From the NCBI GenBank assembly GCA_965223105.1, contig OZ244987.1:2790001-2854000 (forward strand): a stretch of 64,000 nucleotides of DNA. The letters are read 5' to 3'. Positions 16,996-27,900 of this stretch are shown here, piece after piece. The notes under the pieces are model-generated. The model did not search any database and was not told where the DNA came from. It saw nothing but the letters and a program-made list of their open reading frames with translations. A program made the position numbers and the translations under genes. This DNA is from JABDMH01 sp965223105. GTDB lineage: Bacteria; Bacteroidota; Bacteroidia; Chitinophagales; Saprospiraceae. Each line of letters starts with the position of its first letter. Positions within the stretch are counted from its first letter, which is position 1.

Positions 16996-18444
16996 TTACT
17001 TCTTTATTTCTGAATTTTTGGTCGAACGTTGTTTGGCTCTCAGACCCAATTCAGCCCCTTTTTCCAGCATGAAGTTAAACGCTGATTCAAAATTGTTTTC
17101 GATTTCTCCATCCAGAATGGCTTCACGGATCGCCTGCTTGATCGTGCCAACATCTCGAGAAGGCTTAATCTCGAATGTATCCATGATCATCTCCCCTGAT
17201 ATTGGTGGCTGCCAATTTCTCAATTGATCCTTCTCCTCAACTACTTTCAGGCTCTCTCGAACCATCCGATAGTTTGCAAGGTAGTTTTGCACTCTCTTTG
17301 GATTTCTGGAAGTAATATCTGCCTCACACAACAACATCAAATCGTCAAGGTCATCACCTGCATCGACCAGCAGCCGTCTAACCGCAGAATCGGTAATATT
17401 TTCTTGAGTCAAACTGATGGGACGCAGATGTAGTCGCACCAACTTCTGAACATACTTCATCTTCTGATCAAGTGGCAACCGAAGCTTTTTAAAGATCTTA
17501 GGAACCATTGCAGCACCTACAGCCTCATGTCCGTGAAAAGTCCATCCATGCTCAGGATCAAACCTTTTGGTTACGGGCTTGGCGATATCGTGCAGAAGGG
17601 CTGCCCAACGCAACCATATTTTTTTTGATTTTGCTGCTAGATTATCCACTACCTGGAGGGTGTGATAGAAATTGTCCTTATGACCTATTCCTTGCCTGAT
17701 CTCAGTACCTTGTAAAGCTGCCAGTTGAGGAAAAATAATATGTAATAATCCCGTATCAAATAACCCCCTAAAACCTATGGATGGCTGGTGAGATTCAAGG
17801 ATTTTGTTGATTTCCACCGTGATTCTCTCTTGTGAAACAATATTGATGCGATTGCGGAAGAGCGAAATCGCCCGATAGGTTTCTTCTTCAATTGAAAAGT
17901 TTAATTGGGAAGAAAATCTTATGGCTCGCATCATGCGCAAAGGATCATCAGAAAAGGTTCGGCCGGGTTCCAATGGGGTTCTCAGTATCTTGGCTTCGAG
18001 GTCTCTTAAGCCCTTAAAGGGGTCAATGATTTCACCGTAATTCTCCAAATTTAAGCTTACTGCCAAGGCATTGATGGTGAAGTCGCGTCGATTTTGATCA
18101 TCTTCAAGGGTGCCGGATTCAACTGCTGGTTTTCGGCTGTCAGGACGATAGGACTCCTTTCGAGCACCTACAAATTCGATTTCGAATTCATTGTGACGCA
18201 GCATGGCTGTGCCGAACCGTTTGTAGATCGTAATTCTCGGAATCGGTCGAAGATAGCCAGCTACTTCGTTGGCCAATTTAATGCCATCCCCAACCGTAAC
18301 GATATCTATATCAGTACACGGTCGATTTAGTAATCTATCGCGTACAAAACCACCCACTATATAGGTGTCTTGATCTAACGAGGAACCAGCTTTCTGAATG
18401 ATCTTAAAGATATTTTGTTCCCTGGGGGAGATGGCGAAAAGCAT
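16996..18444 (-). CDS. CCA-adding/poly(A) polymerase-family tRNA nucleotidyltransferase with HD domain
   Basis: 482 residues. An N-terminal class II nucleotidyltransferase domain contains GGFVRDRLL, the catalytic carboxylates DIDIV, and the RRDFTINAL motif. The RNA-binding helical region has DPLRMMRAIRF. A C-terminal HD domain carries LLHDIAK plus downstream histidines. It adds or repairs the 3' CCA end of tRNAs; the HD domain may give phosphodiesterase activity, as in the E. coli type. Bacteroidota usually carry one such enzyme of this length. It sits between dusB and the serine hydrolase on the minus strand, 11 bp from dusB. Confidence 0.92.
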   Translation of the reverse strand: MLFAISPREQNIFKIIQKAGSSLDQDTYIVGGFVRDRLLNRPCTDIDIVTVGDGIKLANEVAGYLRPIPRITIYKRFGTAMLRHNEFEIEFVGARKESYRPDSRKPAVESGTLEDDQNRRDFTINALAVSLNLENYGEIIDPFKGLRDLEAKILRTPLEPGRTFSDDPLRMMRAIRFSSQLNFSIEEETYRAISLFRNRINIVSQERITVEINKILESHQPSIGFRGLFDTGLLHIIFPQLAALQGTEIRQGIGHKDNFYHTLQVVDNLAAKSKKIWLRWAALLHDIAKPVTKRFDPEHGWTFHGHEAVGAAMVPKIFKKLRLPLDQKMKYVQKLVRLHLRPISLTQENITDSAVRRLLVDAGDDLDDLMLLCEADITSRNPKRVQNYLANYRMVRESLKVVEEKDQLRNWQPPISGEMIMDTFEIKPSRDVGTIKQAIREAILDGEIENNFESAFNFMLEKGAELGLRAKQRSTKNSEIKK

Positions 18445-18455
18445 ATAATATCCAA

Positions 18456-19448
18456 TTAGTACACAAGAGTATTGCTATAATGAGCCTCTAGTTGGTCCAG
18501 GATCGTAAATATATTCTGCGGATCTTCTTCGGTGACCAATTTCGATCGGAAGAACTTGACTCCAGGAAGGCCTCTAAAGTAATTGCCATAATGACGCCGC
18601 ATCTCCAAAACACCCAACTTCATGCCTTTCCATTCCAAGGAATGTGTTAAGTGCTGCTTTACAACCTGCACTTTTTGATCTAAGGCCGGTTGAGCTAAGT
18701 GCTCACCCGTATTTAGATAGTGCTTGATCTGGCCAAATATCCAAGGATTTCCAATGGAAGCTCTACCAATCATGATCCCATCAACCCCATATCTTTCTTT
18801 GTATTGGAGGGCTTTTTCTGGTGAGTCGATGTCGCCATTGCCAAAAATTGGGATGTGTATTCTAGGGTTTGCTTTGATCTTCCCAATCAACGTCCAGTCA
18901 GCCTCTCCTTTATACATCTGTTTGCGAGTTCGACCATGGATGGTTAGTGCCTGAATTCCTACATCCTGCAGCCTCTCTGCCACTTCTTCAATGTAGATCG
19001 ATTGTTCGTTCCATCCGAGTCTTGTTTTTACCGTTACCGGCAAGTTCGTGTTTTTGACAATTTCATCAGTGAGCTTTACCATCCGGTCAATATCCTGTAA
19101 GATACCCGCTCCTGCCATTTTGCAAACCACCTTCTTGACTGGGCAGCCATAGTTAATATCCAAAACCTCAGGGCCGGCTTCCTCGACGATTTCAGCTGCT
19201 TTTCTCATCGAGTTGACTTCAGCACCAAAGATCTGAATCCCTATTGGTCTTTCATTCTCGTAGATATCCAGCTTCTGCATACTTTTCTCAGCATCCCTGA
19301 TCAGCCCCTCTACTGAAATAAATTCAGTGTACATCATATCACAACCCTGGGATTTACATAGGAATCTAAAGGGGGGATCACTTACATCTTCCATCGGTGC
19401 CAGGAGTAGAGGGAAGTGTCCCAGCGAAATATTTCCGATCCTTACCAT
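18456..19448 (-). CDS. dusB: tRNA-dihydrouridine synthase, DusB type
   Basis: 330 residues from ATG 19448. It is an FMN enzyme reducing specific uridines in tRNA. The TIM barrel shows the FMN-site opening LLLAPMEDVSD, the catalytic-cysteine motif DINYGCPVKKV, the TVKTRLGW and IHGRTR strands, and the phosphate-binding GNGDI and IGRASIGNPW motifs. I chose ATG 19448 rather than an in-frame ATG at 19490 because the shorter form begins right at the barrel and a promoter-like box falls at 19478-19471, between the two. It is followed by the CCA enzyme gene, so this is a small tRNA-maturation cluster. Confidence 0.92.
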   Translation of the reverse strand: MVRIGNISLGHFPLLLAPMEDVSDPPFRFLCKSQGCDMMYTEFISVEGLIRDAEKSMQKLDIYENERPIGIQIFGAEVNSMRKAAEIVEEAGPEVLDINYGCPVKKVVCKMAGAGILQDIDRMVKLTDEIVKNTNLPVTVKTRLGWNEQSIYIEEVAERLQDVGIQALTIHGRTRKQMYKGEADWTLIGKIKANPRIHIPIFGNGDIDSPEKALQYKERYGVDGIMIGRASIGNPWIFGQIKHYLNTGEHLAQPALDQKVQVVKQHLTHSLEWKGMKLGVLEMRRHYGNYFRGLPGVKFFRSKLVTEEDPQNIFTILDQLEAHYSNTLVY

Positions 19449-19470
19449 TTGCCAAAGTGGTTTGCGGCCA

Positions 19471-19478
19471 CAAAGATA
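19471..19478 (-). promoter_or_regulatory. candidate -7 box of dusB
   Basis: On the minus strand the sequence is TATCTTTG (TAnnTTTG). A CTTG at 19498-19495 could serve as -33 with a 16-bp spacer. It lies 22 bp before the chosen start and rules against the upstream ATG being used from this promoter. Confidence 0.4.
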
Positions 19479-19656
19479 AGTGATCTGCACCTATCAAGAT
19501 TGCCCCCTACCTACGTATAGGTTGATTTAACCGGCTCAGTTGTCAGGCAGGTCTGATGTACCTGTACTAAATTGCAATAATGGCTGGAGCACCACAAGAA
19601 ATGTCTATATTTAGTGCCTGACCCTTAATTCGAGGCAAACCCTAATCTAACGTACC

Positions 19657-20991
19657 ATGCTAACTGCTCTGTTAATATGCTTTATCCTAGGTTACGCTAC
19701 AATAGTATTTGAGCATCCCCTAAGACTGGATAAGACGGTTCCTGCCTTGATCATGGGTGCCGTAATTTGGGCCTTCATATCCTTTGGACATCTTGATGTG
19801 GTAGGAGCTGATCATCATGTTGGCCATATGGAGGAGGTCTTGCTTCACCACATTGGCAAAGTAGCTGAGATCCTATTCTTTCTGATTGGTGCAATGACAA
19901 TTGTCGAGCTGATCGATTTGCACCGGGGTTTTGCTGTTATTACTAATCGCATCAGTACGACCAATAAGACAAAGATGCTCTGGTTGATTTGCATCTTGGC
20001 TTTTTTCTTATCGGCTACCTTAGACAATTTAGCCAGTACCATAGTCCTGGTCTCACTTTTACGAAGGCTAATTCCAGATAAAACTGAAAGGCTGTGGTTT
20101 GTCAGTATGGCTGTCATTGGCGCCAACGCCGGAGGTGCTTGGTCGCCGATCGGAGATGTCACAACCACCATGCTTTGGATAGGGAAGAAAGTTTCCACTC
20201 TCGGACTGATAAAGAATTTGGTAATTCCTTCAATCGTCTGTATCGTAGTGCCGGTACTTGCGGCGAGTACAATGAAAATCTTCCGTGGGAAGATTTCTAT
20301 TCAGAGCAGCGAAAGCTTAGATCGTGATCAAGAAAGCCTTCTGAGTAGTAGAACCATGTTGATTGCCGGTATTGGTGGATTGGTTTTTGTACCGATTTTT
20401 AAAGCCATTACCCACCTTCCCCCTTATGTCGGTATGATGTTGTCTTTAGGTGTCGTTTGGCTGATATCGGAATATATTCACCCAGAAGAAGATTTCACTG
20501 AGGAGCGCAAACATCTTTACAGTGCTCATACAGCCTTATCCCGTATTGAAATGTCTAGCATTCTATTTTTTCTGGGAATTTTAGTTGCCGTTGCAGGATT
20601 GGAGTCGGTCGCCGTCATGGGCCATGAAGGCCATCAGGTTGGCCTTCTCCGTTACCTTGCAGAAGGATTGGATCAATTGATTCCCAACCAGAATATCGTG
20701 ATTATCATTCTGGGATTTTTGTCTGCAATTATTGATAACGTGCCCCTGGTAGCAGCTTCCATGGGTATGTATGATGTGCCAATGGATTCTTCATTATGGC
20801 ACTTTATTGCCTATTCCGCGGGAACGGGAGGAAGCATGTTGATCATCGGCTCTGCCGCTGGAGTAGCTGCGATGGGTATGGAACGGATTGACTTCATCTG
20901 GTACTTTAAGAAGATCTCGTTTCTTGCCTTTCTAGGCTTTATTTCTGGAGCGATTACCTACATTGTCCTATCACCCTTGATTCACGGATAG
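19657..20991 (+). CDS. nhaD: sodium:proton antiporter, NhaD type
   Basis: 444 residues with about 11-12 membrane helices of the ion-transporter (CitMHS-like) superfamily. NhaD features include SATLDNLASTIV and later SAIIDNVPLVAAS, which form the paired discontinuous helices, plus GANAGGAWSPIGDVTT. It would export Na+ in exchange for H+ across the inner membrane, giving salt and alkali tolerance; this suits a marine or brackish lifestyle. A His-rich loop (ADHHVGHMEE, LLHHIGK) near residues 50-70 might sense pH or bind metal. Its TAG overlaps the GTG of the next gene by one base. Confidence 0.9.
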   Translation: MLTALLICFILGYATIVFEHPLRLDKTVPALIMGAVIWAFISFGHLDVVGADHHVGHMEEVLLHHIGKVAEILFFLIGAMTIVELIDLHRGFAVITNRISTTNKTKMLWLICILAFFLSATLDNLASTIVLVSLLRRLIPDKTERLWFVSMAVIGANAGGAWSPIGDVTTTMLWIGKKVSTLGLIKNLVIPSIVCIVVPVLAASTMKIFRGKISIQSSESLDRDQESLLSSRTMLIAGIGGLVFVPIFKAITHLPPYVGMMLSLGVVWLISEYIHPEEDFTEERKHLYSAHTALSRIEMSSILFFLGILVAVAGLESVAVMGHEGHQVGLLRYLAEGLDQLIPNQNIVIIILGFLSAIIDNVPLVAASMGMYDVPMDSSLWHFIAYSAGTGGSMLIIGSAAGVAAMGMERIDFIWYFKKISFLAFLGFISGAITYIVLSPLIHG

Positions 20992-21362
20992 TGAAAATTC
21001 TACAACTCTTTTCTTTACCCCTGGGTTTTCTCTTCGTGTACTGTGGTCACCAAATAGACCAAGAAGACTTGTATGGAAATTGGCAAGCGCTTACTGTTGT
21101 TGATGCCGGTGATACAGTGACGGCTGACTTATCATCAGCACAGTTGGTCCTTAAGGAGGATGGAAATTTCAGTTATCAAGCTACACCTCTAGATCATTAT
21201 CAGGGAATCTACGAATTGAAACAAGACCTTATTTCATTATTCAGTGCTGAACCTGCCGACACTTTTGTGGTTCAAGTGTTAGAGGTCGATCAAAAGGAAC
21301 TTCACCTCAGAATGAATCATAAGGGTGTAGAACGTCTTCTCTCCATGAAGCGACCAGATTAG
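20991..21362 (+). CDS. small lipocalin-like exported protein
   Basis: 123 residues from GTG 20991, overlapping the nhaD stop by one base (TAGTG). An N-terminal hydrophobic segment ends at LFVYCGHQ, where the Cys could be a lipidation site. The remainder has the short beta-strand pattern of Bacteroidota lipocalin-like proteins (LYGNWQAL near the start, GNFSYQ and GIYELKQD strands). Function unknown; translational coupling to nhaD is the only contextual clue. Confidence 0.65.
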   Translation: MKILQLFSLPLGFLFVYCGHQIDQEDLYGNWQALTVVDAGDTVTADLSSAQLVLKEDGNFSYQATPLDHYQGIYELKQDLISLFSAEPADTFVVQVLEVDQKELHLRMNHKGVERLLSMKRPD

Positions 21363-21972
21363 TGATTGGTAATAATACAACTCAGTTCACCGACCATATC
21401 ATAGGCCCGAGGGAACCCTATGGTCTGTTGACATTCAACCACTTGGTGACTTTGACGGAAGATCAAGATTTTGGATAGTACCATTCACACAAAGAGTTCA
21501 GACATTTGCTGAACATCTGTCCAAACGAAATCAATCAAACTGGATTACCACTGCTATCTTGCTTAAGTCATTTAATCTACTGACCCATCGGTCGGCTTGA
21601 ATTCACTCAGCTAGTACTAGGAGCCAGGGTGAGGCTTGGCAACGAAGTAATTCGCGAAAAGAATTTGAGATTGTTGCCAACATTTTAGTAGACAGCGTAT
21701 TTAGACAATGCGTTTTCAGCAGCTATGGGACACAAATTAATCTCAATCATACTCCTGCTATTGATCTGATGATAGGGATATCGCTGGCTCACAAGTATAA
21801 GCTACTCTAGAACATTCATCTTACCCAAGTTATAACTAGGAAGGAAGAACGTAACTATTTTTCTTCTATGGAGAATAAAGTTTATTTCTTTTATACATAT
21901 ATCAAATGTAAGTATTATATTACGGTTATTAAAATACTAAGCTGATCATTATAGACCAATTTAGAACCAGCT
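21363..21972. other. 610-bp non-coding region ahead of the giant surface-protein gene
   Basis: Both strands carry frequent stops and no frame resembles a known protein. The last 130 bp before the giant gene (about 21840-21970) are strongly AT-rich and probably hold its promoter and leader, but I cannot point to a clear TAnnTTTG box. No repeat, tRNA or insertion-sequence end is evident. Confidence 0.5.
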
Positions 21973-24900
21973 GTGAAAAACCCAATCCCCCTTGTCCTTC
22001 TACTGGTGATCGCCATGTCTATCCGTTCGTCGAATAACAAAGAAAATCCGGCAATGTTTCCCTTGACCCTAGCTGACAGTAAGCCTCCTTGTGGTAATCC
22101 AGATTCTGCAGCGCTGATGGCTCTATTTCAAGCTACTAATGGCTCCAATTGGACGAGAACTGACGGCTGGGGTGAAGATTGTGATATCTGCTCCTGGTAC
22201 GGTATCAGTTGTAATCGTGATGGCAGAGTTGTTGGTATAAACCTGTATCAAAATAATCTTACTGGAACACTGCCAGTAGAAGTGAGTAATCTCGATGATC
22301 TAGTTAGCTTTGAGCTCTGGAGGAATGCCGTTGGCGGAACGATACCATCGGAATACCTAAATATGTCAAATCTTATCCGCTTGAATCTGGCGGAAAATAA
22401 CCTCTCCGGAGTAATCCCTGCATTTGGACCGAATTGCAACCTTCAACTTCTGTCCCTATACTTCAATAATTTGAGTGGATCTCTTCCAGCAAACTTAACC
22501 GATGTATCTACTCTCCGGTTGCTTGATTTAAATCACAATGATTTGTCGGGTGTACTACCAGCGGATATTGACCGCCTGAGCAATTTGTTTTGGCTAGCCA
22601 TAGCCTTTAACAACTTATCCGGTAGTATCCCATCCTCGGTTGGAACCCTAAGTTCTCTTGTGAGATTGGAATTAAATAACAATGGTTTAAGCGGTAGTAT
22701 TCCTTCAGAGATTGGTAATTGTACGGGGCTAACTGAGCTCAAATTAGGCTTAAACAATTATTCTACTACTATTCCTCAGGCATTTGGAAACCTAACCAAA
22801 CTGGTTCGGCTCTACTTAGAGGATTGTGGAATCTTTGGCACTATTCCTCATGAACTTGGTCTACTTACCAATCTGAAATCACTTAGACTTAATGACAATC
22901 GATTGTCGGGCACACTTCCTCCTGAACTTGGTAACCTCTTTCCTGATGGGGGTTGGGAAGGTCTGAGGTTACAAAATAATAACCTGGAAGGATGTTTCCC
23001 TGCAACTTTTAACAACCTATGTCAAAATGAGGTCTTGGTTGCCACTGCTGGCAATCCTTGCTTTACTTCAACTACATTTTCGCAATTCTGCATAGGTAGT
23101 CCATGTGCATTTAACGATTACACCTTGGGTGCCCTTCCCAGTCCTGAAGTGTGTGAGGGCATAACGATTCAGTTGGTGGCATCTGGCGGGAGTAGTTATC
23201 AATGGAGTACCGGAGAATCGGAGCCCATCATTTCTATCGAAGCAATGAACGATGATATTTTCTATGTAACAATCAACACTTTTCAAGGTTGTACACGTAG
23301 AGACTCATTGGTTATCACAGTGAAAGAGAGCCCCATGGCCTCTGCGACCGGAACCGATGTGTCTATAGCAGGAGCTTCAGATGGTACAGCTTCAGCAGAA
23401 GCCTTGGGAGGATCAGCTCCCTACAGCTATGTTTGGAGTAATGGTCAAATTGGCCCCATTATTACTGGATTGTCATCAGGAAGCTACCAGGTAACCGTGA
23501 CTGATCAAGCGGGTTGTGAGGACACTGCTTCAGTCAACATTGGCGAACCGTCCTGTCTCCCAGCCGGTACTACCTGCGACGATGGAGATCCACAGACCTT
23601 TGACGATCAAGAAGATGGTCTTTGCAATTGCAGCGGCACACCCTGTCCCGTTATCCAACTTACAGTGGCTTCAACCGATCTGATTTGCCATCAAGACCAG
23701 TCCGGGTCCATCGCGATTGCTCCTGGTGGAGGAGTAGCTCCTTACTCCTTCCTTTGGACTGGAGGCCAGATGACTTCCACCATCATGGGATTAGATACCG
23801 GGTCTTACTCGGTCACCGTTACGGATGCCAACGGTTGTACAGCCTCGGCTACCACAGCCATCACACAGCCTGCTCCCCTCCTTTCTCATATCATTGCTAC
23901 CAATGAATCCACTCCCGGTGCCATGGATGGAAGCGCAGACTTAAATCCCAGCGGGGGTACTTTACCCTATCAATTCAGCTGGTCTAATGGGGCCAGTACT
24001 GAAGACATCACCGGTCTCACCGGAGGAAGAACCTACGCTGTGACCATCACCGATGATCTTGGTTGTCAGATTACCGATTCCGTCTCTATTGCTACTGGAT
24101 GCTTCCCAGCCGGTACTACCTGCGACGATGGAGATCCACAGACCTTTGACGACCAAGAAGATGGTCTTTGCAATTGCAGCGGCACACCCTGTCCCGTTAT
24201 CCAACTTACAGTAGCTTCAACCGATCTGATTTGCCATCAAGACCAGTCCGGGTCCATCGCGATTACTCCTGGTGGAGGAGTAGCTCCTTACTCCTTCCTT
24301 TGGACTGGAGGCCAGATGACTTCCACCATCATGGGATTAGATACCGGGTCTTACTCGGTCACCGTTACGGATGCCAACGGTTGTACAGCCTCGGCTACCA
24401 CAGCCATCACACAGCCTGCTCCCCTCCTTTCTCATATCATTGCTACCAATGAATCCACTCCCGGTGCCATGGATGGAAGCGCAGACTTAAATCCCAGCGG
24501 GGGTACTTTACCCTATCAATTCAGCTGGTCTAATGGGGCCAGTACTGAAGACATCACCGGTCTCACCGGAGGAAAAACCTACGCTGTGACCATCACCGAT
24601 GCTCATGGTTGTCAGATTACCGATTCTGTCTCTATTGCTACTGGATGCTTCCCAGCCGGTACTACCTGCGACGATGGAGATCCACAGACCTTTGACGACC
24701 AAGAAGATGGTCTTTGCAATTGCAGCGGCACACCCTGTCCCGTTATCCAACTTACAGTGGCTTCAACCGATCTGATTTGCCATCAAGACCAGTCCGGGTC
24801 CATCGCGATTACTCCTGGTGGAGGAGTAGCTCCTTACTCCTTCCTTTGGACTGGAGGCCAGATGACTTCCACCATCATGGGATTAGATACCGGGTCTTAC

Positions 24901-27900
24901 TCGGTCACCGTTACGGATGCCAACGGTTGTACAGCCTCGGCTACCACAGCCATCACACAGCCTGCTCCCCTCCTTTCTCATATCATTGCTACCAATGAAT
25001 CCACTCCCGGTGCCATGGATGGAAGCGCAGACTTAAATCCCAGCGGGGGTACTTTACCCTATCAATTCAGCTGGTCTAATGGGGCCAGTACTGAAGACAT
25101 CACCGGTCTCACCGGAGGAAAAACCTACGCTGTGACCATCACCGATGCTCATGGTTGTCAGATTACCGATTCCGTCTCTATTGCTACTGGATGCTTCCCA
25201 GCCGGTACTACCTGCGACGATGGAGATCCACAGACCTTTGACGATCAAGAAGATGGTCTTTGCAATTGCAGCGGCACACCCTGTCCCGTTATCCAACTTA
25301 CAGTGGCTTCAACCGATCTGATTTGCCATCAAGACCAGTCGGGGTCCATCGCGATTACTCCTGGTGGAGGAGTAGCTCCTTACTCCTTCCTTTGGACTGG
25401 AGGCCAGATGACTTCCACCATCATGGGATTAGATACCGGGTCTTACTCGGTCACCGTTACGGATGCCAACGGTTGTACAGCCTCGGCTACCACAGCCATC
25501 ACACAGCCTGCTCCCCTCCTTTCTCATATCATTGCTACCAATGAATCCACTCCCGGTGCCATGGATGGAAGCGCAGACTTAAATCCCAGCGGGGGTACTT
25601 TACCCTATCAATTCAGCTGGTCTAATGGGGCCAGTACTGAAGACATCACCGGTCTCACCGGAGGAAGAACCTACGCTGTGACCATCACCGATGATCTTGG
25701 TTGTCAGTTTACCGATTCCGTCTCTATTGCTACTGGATGCTTCCCAGCCGGTACTACCTGCGACGATGGAGATCCCCAGACCTTTGACGATCAAGAAGAT
25801 GGTCGTTGCAATTGCAGCGGCACACCCTGTCCCGTTATCCAACTTACAGTGGCTTCAACCGATCTGATTTGCCATCAAGACCAGTCGGGGTCCATCGCGA
25901 TTACTCCTGGTGGAGGAGTAGCTCCTTACTCCTTCCTTTGGACTGGAGGCCAGATGACTTCCACCATCATGGGATTAGATACCGGGTCTTACTCGGTCAC
26001 CGTTACGGATACCAACGGTTGTACGGCCTCGGCTACCACAGCCATCACACAGCCCTCTCCCCTCCTTTCTCATATCATTGCTACCAATGAATCCACTCCC
26101 GGTGCCATGGATGGAAGCGCAGACTTAAATCCCAGCGGGGGTACTTTACCCTATCAATTCAGCTGGTCTAATGGGGCCAGTACTGAAGACATCACCGGTC
26201 TCACCGGAGGAAAAACCTACGCTGTGACCATCACCGATGCTCATGGTTGTCAGATTACCGATTCCGTCTCTATTGCTACTGGATGCTTCCCAGCCGGTAC
26301 TATCTGCGACGATGGAGATCCACAGACCTTTGACGACCAAGAAGATGGTCTTTGCAATTGCAGCGGCACACCCTGTCCCGTTATCCAACTTACAGTGGCT
26401 TCAACCGATCTGATTTGCCATCAAGACCAGTCCGGGTCCATCGCGATTACTCCTGGTGGAGGAGTAGCTCCTTACTCCTTCCTTTGGACTGTAGGCCAGA
26501 TGACTTCCACCATCATGGGATTAGATACCGGGTCTTACTCGGTCACCGTTACGGATGCCAACGGTTGTACGGCCTCGGCTACCACAGCCATCACACAACC
26601 TGCTCCCCTCCTTTCTCATATCATTGCTACCAATGAATCCACTCCCGGTGCCATGGATGGAAGCGCAGACTTAAATCCCAGCGGGGGTACTTTACCCTAT
26701 CAATTCAGCTGGTCTAATGGGGCCAGTACTGAAGACATCACCGGTCTCACCGGAGGAAAAACCTACGCTGTGACCATCACCGATGCTCATGGTTGTCAGA
26801 TTACCGATTCCGTCTCTATTGCTACTGGATGCTTCCCAGCCGGTACTACCTGCGACGATGGAGATCCCCAGACCTTTGACGATCAAGAAGATGGTCGTTG
26901 CAACTGCAGCGGCACACCCTGTCCCGTTATCCAACTTACAGTGGCTTCAACCGATCTGATTTGCCATCAAGACCAGTCCGGGTCCATCGCGATTACTCCT
27001 GGTGGAGGAGTAGCTCCTTACTCCTTCCTTTGGACTGGAGGCCAGATGACTTCTACCATCATGGGATTAGATACCGGATCTTACTCGGTCACCGTTACGG
27101 ATGCCAACGGTTGTACAGCCTCGGCTACCACAGCCATCACACAGCCTGCTCCCCTCCTTTCTCATATCATCGGTATTGATGAATCCACTCCCGGTGCCAT
27201 GGATGGAAGCGCAGACTTAAATCCCAGCGGGGGCAACTTACCCTATCAATTCAGTTGGGCTAATGGAGCCACTACTGAAAACATCACCGGTCTGACCGGA
27301 GGAAAAACCTACGCTGTGACCATCACCGATGCTCATGGTTGTCAGATTACCGATTCCGTCTCTATTGCTACTGGATGCTTCCAAGCCGGTACTACCTGCG
27401 ACGATGGAGATCCCCAGACCTTTGACGATCAAGAAGATGGTCTTTGCAACTGCAGCGGCACACCCTGTCCCGTCATCCAACTTACAGTGGCTTCAACCGA
27501 TCTGATTTGCCATCAAGACCAGTCCGGGTCCATCGCGATTACTCCTGGTGGAGGAGTAGCTCCTTACTCCTTCCTTTGGACTGGAGGCCAGATGACTTCC
27601 ACCATCATGGGATTAGATACCGGGTCTTACTCGGTCACCGTTACGGATGCCAACGGTTGTACAGCCTCGGCTACCACAGCCATCACACAGCCTGCTCCCC
27701 TCCTTTCTCATATCATTGCTACCAATGAATCCACTCCCGGTGCCATGGATGGAAGCGCAGACTTAAATCCCAGCGGGGGTACTTTACCCTATCAATTCAG
27801 CTGGTCTAATGGGGCCAGTACTGAAGACATCACCGGTCTCACCGGAGGTAGAACCTACGCTGTGACCATCACCGATGATCTTGGTTGTCAGATTACCGAT